Shown here: positions 14,819-21,174 of the stretch, in pieces | Position numbering within the stretch: position 1 is the stretch's first letter | How the letters are laid out: each line of letters opens with the position of its first letter | From: Hymenobacter jeollabukensis | GTDB taxonomy: Bacteria; Bacteroidota; Bacteroidia; Cytophagales; Hymenobacteraceae | Assembly: GCF_005771675.1 (NCBI RefSeq) | Contig: NZ_VAJM01000002.1 | Span: forward strand, 434,001-498,000 | Direction: 5' to 3' | Length of the DNA: 64,000 nt | Notes under the pieces: model-generated | What the model saw: only the letters and a program-made list of their open reading frames with translations | What the model was told of the DNA's origin: nothing | The model's database searches: none | Translations under genes and position numbers: made by a program

Positions 14819-15676
14819 ATGCCCCCAGTTCGTACCCTGCCCAAAGGCACCGCCCTGCTCCTCGGCGGCGGCGACGACGACGCGCTGCTGGCCTTGCTCT
14901 GCGAGCGGCTCTCGCCCCACGCCGGCCCGGTGGAAGTGGTAACCACCGCGGCCACCCGCTCCCCCGTCAAAACCGGCCGGGCCTACGTCGACGGGCTGCT
15001 GGAGCTGGGCTGCGGCCGGGCCCAGCACCTGCGCGTCGACGAGCACAACCCCGCCGACCGGCCCGCCACCCTGCGGCGCCTGCACCGCGCCGGCGCCGTG
15101 TTCTTCACCGGCGGCGACCAGGAGCGCATCACCGAGCACTGGCTGCACACGCCCGCGCTGGAGGTGCTGCGCCACCGCTTTCACCACGACCCGGCCTTCG
15201 TGCTGGCCGGCACCAGCGCCGGCGCTTCGGTGGTTTCGGCCAGCATGATCGTGGCTGGGCACGGGGCCCGCTCGCTCACCAAGGGCGGCATGCACACCGC
15301 GCCGGGCTTCGGCCTGCTGCCCCAAATGATTGTAGATCAGCACTTTGCCGAGCGCGGCCGTTTCGGGCGGCTGGCCCACGCCGTGCTGCAGCACCCGGCC
15401 GCCATCGGGCTGGGGCTGGGCCAGGAAACGGGCGTCATCGTTGAGGGCGGGCGGCACCTGCGGGTGTTCGGCGACGGGGTGGTGATGGTGGTGGACGGGC
15501 GGCAGGTGCGCAACGACAACCTGGGCCGCATCGGGCGCGGCGAGCCGGTGGCGGGCGAAAACCTGCATGTGCACCTACTGGTGGCCGGCCGCCGGCTGGA
15601 CCTGCGCACCCGCCGCGTGCTGCCGGCCGAAACCGATGAAACGACCGATGAATCGGCCCGTCGCGAAGTTGAATGA
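14819..15676 (+). CDS. Cyanophycinase-like serine peptidase (family S51)
   Basis: The 285-residue product from the ATG at 14819 matches cyanophycinases: TALLLGGGDD at the start, the F-T-G-G-D-Q-E-R-I loop (about 96-104), the nucleophile elbow AGTSAGAS with Ser133, and the downstream LPQMIVDQHFAERGRFGRL block. These enzymes release beta-Asp-Arg dipeptides from cyanophycin; related S51 peptidases cleave other Asp dipeptides. No cyanophycin synthetase is in this window, so the real substrate may be a peptide. No signal peptide. The C-terminus carries an extra acidic Thr/Glu tail (ETDETTDESARREVE). It is preceded by a consensus promoter box and divergent from mgtE. Confidence 0.85.
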   Translation: MPPVRTLPKGTALLLGGGDDDALLALLCERLSPHAGPVEVVTTAATRSPVKTGRAYVDGLLELGCGRAQHLRVDEHNPADRPATLRRLHRAGAVFFTGGDQERITEHWLHTPALEVLRHRFHHDPAFVLAGTSAGASVVSASMIVAGHGARSLTKGGMHTAPGFGLLPQMIVDQHFAERGRFGRLAHAVLQHPAAIGLGLGQETGVIVEGGRHLRVFGDGVVMVVDGRQVRNDNLGRIGRGEPVAGENLHVHLLVAGRRLDLRTRRVLPAETDETTDESARREVE

Positions 15677-15764
15677 TCTACATACAGATAATGGTATTTT
15701 CACCAGCTTTGCGCCCGGTATAGTAATTACTCACTTTGAGTACTGAAATACTCGGCATGCCGCC

Positions 15765-15794
15765 TTGTTTGTTCGCGGCAACCCCCTACATTTA
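15765..15794 (+). promoter_or_regulatory. Probable promoter of the FadL-type porin gene
   Basis: TTG at 15765-15767, 19-nt spacer, then TACATTTA (15787-15794), one mismatch from TAnnTTTG. ATG follows 37 nt later. Confidence 0.5.
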
Positions 15795-15831
15795 GCTCAC
15801 ACAACCCCCTTTTCCCTTTTTTCCTTTGGGT

Positions 15832-17106
15832 ATGAACCTAAAACAACTACTCCTCGCCGGGGGCGCCCTGCTGGGAACCACCGTCGCACAGGCGGGCGGG
15901 TTCCAGGTTACGCTGGCCGGGCAGAAGAACAACGGCATGGGCGGCGTCGGCACCGGCCTGGCGCTGGACCAGGCTTCCATGTTCTACAACCCGGGTGCGC
16001 TGGCCATGGTGCGCGAGCGGGGCGTACAGATCGGCGTCAACGCGACGATGGCCCGCCAAGCTTTCCGCCCGCAGTACGCGCAGTACGGCTTCGACCGGCA
16101 GCTGGACAACACCGTGACCACGCCCTTCAACGTGTACGCCGGCTTCGGGCCCACCGAGGGCAAGTGGCGCGCGGGCATTGCCGTGTACACGCCCTTCGGC
16201 TCCAAGCTCGATTACGCCGATGGCTGGGAAGGCCGCTCCGCCCTGACGGAAATCGACCTGAAGTCCGTCTTCGTGCAGCCCACCGTGAGCTACGCCATTA
16301 CCGATAAGCTCAGCGTGGGCGCGGGCCTGGTGGTGTTTGCCTACGGCGCGGTGAACCTGCAGCGTGACATTCCGGTGCAGAACGCCGGCAACGGGGAATT
16401 TGGCCACATCGAACTCGACGGCAAAGCCGACCAGAAAATCGGCTACAACGTGGGCGTGTACTACAAGCCCCTCGACAAAGTGAGCGTGGGCCTGAGTTAC
16501 CGCTCGCAGATCGATGCTCACGTGAAGGGCGGCGACGTGACCTTCTCCAACCTGCCCAACAGTGCCGTGGTGGCCAGCCGCTTCACCGCCAGCAAGTTCG
16601 ACGTGACGCTGCCGCTGCCCGCTACTTTCAACGTTGGCATCGGGGTGATGCCCAGCGAGAAGCTGACCATCGGCTTCGACGTGAACTACGCCCAGTGGAG
16701 CAAGTACAAGCAGCTGGAATTCACCTTCGACCAGCCGGTGAACGGCTCGACGACCAGCAGCTCAGTGCGCGACTACAAAAACTCGTTCACCTTCCGCCTC
16801 GGTGGCCAGTACAAGGTGACCGATGCCTTCACCGTGCGCCTCGGCGGCAGCCTCGACCAGTCGCCGGTGAAAGACGGCTACGTGACGCCCGAAACGCCCG
16901 ACGCCAACCGCCTCGGCGCCACCGCGGGCCTGAGCTACAAGTTCGGTGAACATTTCGGCGTGGACCTCTCCACGCAGTTCATCAGCCTGAAAAAGCGCAC
17001 TCAGACGCAGGAAGAACTGGTGGCCAATGGCACCACCGACCGCGTGGCCGGTACCTACAAGACGAACATCGTCATTCCGGGCATCGGGCTGAACTACACC
17101 TTCTAA
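15832..17106 (+). CDS. OmpP1/FadL/TodX-family outer-membrane transporter
   Basis: A 424-residue protein: signal peptide MNLKQLLLAGGALLGTTVAQA, then the FadL hallmark GGFQVTLAGQKNNGMGGVGTG followed by SMFYNPGALA (the N-terminal hatch), and a long beta-barrel with strands such as SYAITDKLSVGAGLVVF, VGLSYRSQID and TFNVGIGVMPSEKLTIGFDVNYAQW, ending with aromatic F (GIGLNYTF). The family moves long-chain fatty acids and other hydrophobic molecules through the outer membrane. It is followed 25 bp later by an SGNH hydrolase lipoprotein, an arrangement that suggests joint uptake and processing of lipidic substrates. Substrate not readable. Confidence 0.88.
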   Translation: MNLKQLLLAGGALLGTTVAQAGGFQVTLAGQKNNGMGGVGTGLALDQASMFYNPGALAMVRERGVQIGVNATMARQAFRPQYAQYGFDRQLDNTVTTPFNVYAGFGPTEGKWRAGIAVYTPFGSKLDYADGWEGRSALTEIDLKSVFVQPTVSYAITDKLSVGAGLVVFAYGAVNLQRDIPVQNAGNGEFGHIELDGKADQKIGYNVGVYYKPLDKVSVGLSYRSQIDAHVKGGDVTFSNLPNSAVVASRFTASKFDVTLPLPATFNVGIGVMPSEKLTIGFDVNYAQWSKYKQLEFTFDQPVNGSTTSSSVRDYKNSFTFRLGGQYKVTDAFTVRLGGSLDQSPVKDGYVTPETPDANRLGATAGLSYKFGEHFGVDLSTQFISLKKRTQTQEELVANGTTDRVAGTYKTNIVIPGIGLNYTF

Positions 17107-17131
17107 TACCAGACTTTCCGACGTTCATCCC

Positions 17132-18613
17132 ATGAACACGCTTCAGAAATATTCCTCGTCGGCGCTGCTGTTGGGCCTCGGCCTGGCGGGCTGCCAGCCC
17201 GAAATGCACTCCCCCAAGTACGACCGGGGCACGGCCGACTTCTCCAAGTACGTTGCCGTCGGCAACTCACTCACCGCGGGCTTCAGCGACGGGGGCTTAT
17301 ACCTGGAAGGGCAGGTGTATTCTTACCCGAACATCCTCTCGCAGCAGTTTGCCAAAGTAGGGGGCGGGCCTTTCACGCAGCCGCTGTTTTCCGACGCCCA
17401 GTCCAACGGCTCGGGCTACCTGCGCCTGGCGGGCTTCACGACGGCTACGCCGCCTGATGAGCCCTCGCCCATCACGGCTAACGTGACGACGGGCCTGGCC
17501 GTGCGCGGCTTCTACACCCCGCCGCGGCAGACTACCCCGATTCCGCTGCAGATGCCTCCCCGCCCGCTCTACACCAAGATTACTGATTTCAACATCAACA
17601 ACCTCGGCGTACCGGGCATCCGACTCTCAGATATCGAAACCGTGGGCTACGGCAGTCAGGCCGGCAACCCTTACTTCGAGCGGATTACGCCTGATGCGCA
17701 GGCGACCCAGACGTATTTGGCCCGGGTGACGGCATCGAACCCGACGTTCTTCTCCAACTGGCTCGGCAATAACGACGTGCTGGGCTACGCTACGGCCGGC
17801 GGTTACTCGAGCTTTATTACCTCCCCGACGGACTTCGCCGACAAGAACAGCAAGGTCATCGACGCGCTGACGGCGGGCGGTGCCAAAGGCATTGTCGCCA
17901 CGATACCGGACGTGACCAACGTGCCCTATTTTACGACCGTTGGCCCGCGCTTCCGCGCCCAGCTGACGCGCCTGGGCTCCACGGGCTTTGTGGCCCTGAC
18001 CGGCGCCGGCAGCACCCGCAAGCTTATTGCGCGCGACGACATCCGCAACGATACCGGCGGCCGCCAGCTGTTGACGCTGACGTCCTCGCCCTACCTCGGG
18101 CTGCTGGGTACAGTAGGGGGCAGATACTGGCGTGAACTGGCCATTTCGCAGCTGCGTAACCCCACCACCGGGGCCGTTAACCAGTTGGACTACCAAACGC
18201 TGCTGGGGGCACTGATCAGGACCGCCGCCGTGGATACGACGAAGGCATTCGGGACGCCGGAAAATCCGTTGCCCAGCGCGTTGATCCTGGATGATGAGGA
18301 ACAGCAGCAGGTGTTGACGGCTACTGCTGCCTTCAACACGGCCATCCGCAGCAAAGCCGCTTCCAAGGGCTTGGCGGTGTTCGACTCGAATGCGTTCTTT
18401 TCGGGCGTAGCCCAGAGCGGGTTCATCACCAACGGCGTGAACAACACGGCCAGCTTCATCACCGGCAACCTGTTTTCGCTCGACGGCGTGCACCCCACGC
18501 CCCGCGGCTACGCGGTTATTGCAAACGAGATGATCAAGGCCATCAACGCCCAGTACGGCTCGACCATTCCCTTCGTCAACCCCAATGCCTACCGCGGCGT
18601 GCGCATTCCCTAG
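17132..18613 (+). CDS. SGNH/GDSL-family lipoprotein hydrolase
   Basis: The 493-residue protein has a lipoprotein signal (LLLGLGLAGC, Cys about 21), SGNH block I as VAVGNSLTAG (Gly-Asn-Ser, nucleophile Ser), block III as W-L-G-N-N-D-V (Asn), and block V as DGVHPTPRGY with the catalytic Asp and His. Block spacing is much larger than in small lipases, as in the Bacteroidota lipoprotein subgroup. It probably hydrolyses ester bonds of lipids or acylated glycans on the periplasmic side. Second gene of a likely operon with the FadL-type porin and closed by a strong terminator. Confidence 0.85.
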   Translation: MNTLQKYSSSALLLGLGLAGCQPEMHSPKYDRGTADFSKYVAVGNSLTAGFSDGGLYLEGQVYSYPNILSQQFAKVGGGPFTQPLFSDAQSNGSGYLRLAGFTTATPPDEPSPITANVTTGLAVRGFYTPPRQTTPIPLQMPPRPLYTKITDFNINNLGVPGIRLSDIETVGYGSQAGNPYFERITPDAQATQTYLARVTASNPTFFSNWLGNNDVLGYATAGGYSSFITSPTDFADKNSKVIDALTAGGAKGIVATIPDVTNVPYFTTVGPRFRAQLTRLGSTGFVALTGAGSTRKLIARDDIRNDTGGRQLLTLTSSPYLGLLGTVGGRYWRELAISQLRNPTTGAVNQLDYQTLLGALIRTAAVDTTKAFGTPENPLPSALILDDEEQQQVLTATAAFNTAIRSKAASKGLAVFDSNAFFSGVAQSGFITNGVNNTASFITGNLFSLDGVHPTPRGYAVIANEMIKAINAQYGSTIPFVNPNAYRGVRIP

Positions 18614-18640
18614 CGCCCATTGCCGTGTGGCATTTCAGAG

Positions 18641-18673
18641 CCCCGCGTTGCCTCGAGCAGCGCGGGGTTTTTT
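18641..18673 (+). terminator. Terminator of the FadL-SGNH operon
   Basis: Stem CCCCGCG (18641-18647) with CGCGGGG (18661-18667), followed by six T (18668-18673). Confidence 0.88.
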
Positions 18674-18890
18674 GTTGGCAGTGAAGTGATTATGACGGTT
18701 GGGGTAAATGGTTGAGCCTGCAAAAAGCGCCCGTGCTCTAACACGTAGATGTGATGCGGTGGGTTGATTTTCTGCTAAGGCTGCCGGACTGTCGGGCTGG
18801 GTATAACCTATTCGTGTCTGGGTAAAATTATGCGGCGTTTACCGGGCGGCGTAACATTGCACTACAATTCAACGCCACTTCCCAACCGCT

Positions 18891-19382
18891 ATGAAAACGC
18901 TTCGTTTCCCCCTGCTGCTGGCCCTGACTGCCGCCACCTTGCTCACCGCCTGCGACAAAGACAAGGACAAAGAAACCGTCAAGCCCCAGACGCCGACCGA
19001 GCTGCTCGTGGGCAAGGACTGGAAGCTGACGGCCTGCACCGTGAGCCCGGCCAAGCCCACTACCGGCGGCCGCACGTCGACGGACTACTACAACGACTTC
19101 ATGCCCAGCTACGACCGCGACGACCTGTTCCGGTTCGAGAAACCCAACACCTTCCGCCAGGACGAAGGCCCTACGCGCGCCCCCGGCAACACCACCCACC
19201 AGGCCTACAACGGTACCTGGTCGTTGACCGATAGCGACAAAGTGCTGCGCACCGAAGCCGAAGTACTGGGCAGCAGCAGCTACGACGTGCTCGAACTCAG
19301 CGAAAACACGCTGCGCACCTCTGGCTCGCGCACCGAGGGCACGACCCGCTACACCTACACGTACACCTTCGCCAAGCAGTAA
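18891..19382 (+). CDS. Small lipocalin-like lipoprotein
   Basis: A 163-residue lipoprotein: MKTLRFPLLLALTAATLLTAC with lipid Cys21, a charged linker (DKDKDKETVK) and a domain starting TPTELLVGKDWKLTACTV, ending TTRYTYTYTFAK. The L-L-x-G-K/R-W-K/R-L-T opening with a closing beta-strand is typical of lipocalin-like (DUF4923/5004-type) periplasmic proteins of Bacteroidota; exact family not certain. It shares the same plan with the protein at 20643-21095 (TTELLLARAWRITA...), so the two are probable distant paralogs separated by ypdA. Function unknown. Confidence 0.65.
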   Translation: MKTLRFPLLLALTAATLLTACDKDKDKETVKPQTPTELLVGKDWKLTACTVSPAKPTTGGRTSTDYYNDFMPSYDRDDLFRFEKPNTFRQDEGPTRAPGNTTHQAYNGTWSLTDSDKVLRTEAEVLGSSSYDVLELSENTLRTSGSRTEGTTRYTYTYTFAKQ

Positions 19383-19407
19383 ATCTGGCCTCAGTTGCAG
19401 CTACGCC

Positions 19408-19434
19408 GCGCCCCGCCACTTGGCGGGGGCGCGC
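19408..19434 (+). terminator. Probable terminator after the lipocalin-like gene
   Basis: GC-rich stem (19408-19419 with 19422-19434, one bulged base) followed by ctcgttt; lies between convergent genes. Confidence 0.5.
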
Positions 19435-19466
19435 TCGTTTCCCGCTAGGTCATAGCGGCCGCTCCG

Positions 19467-20453
19467 TTAATCCGGGGCCACGTGGGCGGCAATGACACGG
19501 GCGTGGTGCCGGCCGTTTTCGATAAACCAGCGGCTGGTGTTCAGCCCGCCGCACACGGTGCCGGCCAGGTACACGCCGGGCCGGTTGGTTTCGAAGGTGT
19601 CCGGGTTGTAGCTGGGCGTGCAGGCCGCGTCGGGCTGGGTGCTGATGCCTAGGGCCGCCAGCAGGCGGTAGTCGGGGCGGTAGCCGGTGAGGGCGTACAC
19701 GTAGTCGGCGGGCACGGTGAGCGGGCCCGCGGGCGTAAGCAGGTCTACCGCGCCGGGGCGGATGGCCTCGACGGTGGTTTGAAAGTGCGCCGTGATGCGG
19801 CCCTCGGCAATGCGGTTGAGCAAATCGGGCCGAATCCAGTATTTCACCGAGGCGCTGACTTCGGCCCCGCGCACCACCAGCGTGGCGTGGGCGCCGGCGC
19901 GGGTGAGGGCCAGCGCCGCCTTGGCCGCCGAGTTCTTGGCCCCGATGACGAGCACGCGTTGCCCGGCGTGCTGGTAGGGCTCCTTGTAGTAGTGGCTGAC
20001 GTGGGGCAGGTCCTCGCCGGGCACGCCGAGCAGCACCGGCACGTCGTAGAAGCCCGTGGCCACCACCACGTACCGGGTGCTGATGTCGCCTTTGTCGGTC
20101 ACGACGCGGTACTGGCCCGGCTCCCCTTCGAGCCGTAGCACCCGCTCGTAGAGGCGCAGGGGCAGGTTTTCGGCGCGGGCCACGCGCTGGTAGTAGTCGA
20201 GGCCTTCCTCGCGGTGAGGCTTGTAGTTGCTGGTCACGAAGGGGTGGCCGCCGATTTCGAGCAGCTCGGGCGTGGAGAAAAACTCCATGTTGGTGGGGTA
20301 GCCGATCAGCGAATTGACCAGCGCCCCTTTATCAATGACGACGACGCGCAGGCCGCGGCGCTGTAGCTCGATGGCGCAGGCCAGCCCGACGGGACCGGCC
20401 CCGATAACGACGGCGTCGGTGGCGGCAATGGCAGAAGCATCGGAAGGCTGCAT
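19467..20453 (-). CDS. ypdA: YpdA-type putative bacillithiol-disulfide reductase
   Basis: From the ATG at 20453 the product is 328 residues. It has the FAD dinucleotide fold AVVIGAGPVGLACAIELQRRG, the YpdA-typical VNSLIGYPTNMEFFSTPELLEIGG, a second Rossmann motif for NADPH (VLVIGAKNSAAKAALALTRAGA), and C-terminal GVYLAGTVCGG. YpdA reduces bacillithiol disulfide with NADPH; it is found with bacillithiol in Bacillota and many Bacteroidota. The C-x-x-C redox pair of thioredoxin reductases is absent, as expected. The frame extends upstream to 20714 over the divergent promoter region, but nothing conserved is there. It is the only bacillithiol-related gene seen in this window. Confidence 0.82.
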   Translation of the reverse strand: MQPSDASAIAATDAVVIGAGPVGLACAIELQRRGLRVVVIDKGALVNSLIGYPTNMEFFSTPELLEIGGHPFVTSNYKPHREEGLDYYQRVARAENLPLRLYERVLRLEGEPGQYRVVTDKGDISTRYVVVATGFYDVPVLLGVPGEDLPHVSHYYKEPYQHAGQRVLVIGAKNSAAKAALALTRAGAHATLVVRGAEVSASVKYWIRPDLLNRIAEGRITAHFQTTVEAIRPGAVDLLTPAGPLTVPADYVYALTGYRPDYRLLAALGISTQPDAACTPSYNPDTFETNRPGVYLAGTVCGGLNTSRWFIENGRHHARVIAAHVAPD

Positions 20454-20567
20454 ACGGAAAGAAAAAAAGCCCGGAAGCGGGCCACGTTGGGCCAACAACC
20501 GGCGTATACCGGGGGAAGTTCGGCGGGCGCGGTAAAGAAATTCCGCGCCGGGTGTGGCCGCCGGCCG

Positions 20568-20575
20568 TAGCTTTG
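20568..20575 (+). promoter_or_regulatory. TAnnTTTG -7 box for the lipoprotein gene at 20643
   Basis: TAGCTTTG, exact consensus, 67 nt before the ATG, in the divergent region with ypdA. Confidence 0.5.
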
Positions 20576-20642
20576 GCGGGCCATTGGGCGGCGCGGACCG
20601 GAGCCGCATACGCCGAGCGGCTTGCTTCCGTTGGTATACCGT

Positions 20643-21095
20643 ATGAAACGCGCTACTGTTTTTGCCGCCCTGAGTTTGCTGGCGGCCTTCGCCTGCGAAA
20701 AAGACAACGAGCAACCCTTGTCGACCACCGAACTGCTGCTGGCCCGGGCCTGGCGCATCACGGCGGCCACCGCGCGGGTCAATGGCCGCACGGCCACCGA
20801 CGTGTTTCGCCCGCGGGCCGACTGCGTCAAGGACAACACTTACCGCTTCGGCAACAGCAACGAGGTGGTGACCGACGAAGGCTTGCTGAAGTGCGCCACC
20901 GCCGACGCGCAGTCGACGACGGGGCGCTGGACGCTGGCCGACAGCACGCTGAGCGTCACCAATGCCACGGCCACCCGCAATTACAGCTTCACCGGCGTCA
21001 TCCGCACCATCGACCGCACAACGTTGCTACTGGTAACCACTCAGCGGGCGGATACCGTCACGACGATAACCAAAACCACCTTCACGGCGCAATAG
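20643..21095 (+). CDS. Small lipocalin-like lipoprotein, probable paralog of 18891-19382
   Basis: The ATG at 20643 gives MKRATVFAALSLLAAFAC, a lipoprotein signal with Cys18; 150 residues. After EKDNEQPL comes STTELLLARAWRITAATARVNG, matching the opening of the lipoprotein at 18891, then beta-strand-rich sequence (TYRFGNSNEV, GRWTLADSTLSVTNATATRNYSF) to the end. Likely a periplasm-facing outer-membrane lipoprotein of lipocalin-like fold; ligand unknown. Divergent from ypdA. Confidence 0.65.
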   Translation: MKRATVFAALSLLAAFACEKDNEQPLSTTELLLARAWRITAATARVNGRTATDVFRPRADCVKDNTYRFGNSNEVVTDEGLLKCATADAQSTTGRWTLADSTLSVTNATATRNYSFTGVIRTIDRTTLLLVTTQRADTVTTITKTTFTAQ

Positions 21096-21110
21096 ACCCG
21101 CGCCGACGCC

Positions 21111-21162
21111 GCCACGAAAAAGCCCGCCCATTCCTCAAGGAGTGGGCGGGCTTTTTCGTGGC
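21111..21162. terminator. Bidirectional terminator between lipoprotein gene and polA
   Basis: Perfect 20-bp inverted repeat (21111-21130 with 21143-21162), 12-nt loop; A5 on the left and T5 on the right place a T run inside the distal arm in both directions. Confidence 0.85.
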
Positions 21163-21174
21163 AGCGCCGGCAGT

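Noticed and set aside
19467-20714. N-terminally extended YpdA of 415 residues
   Set aside because: The extra 87 residues overlap the divergent promoter and are not like the family; FAD-fold position fits the ATG at 20453.
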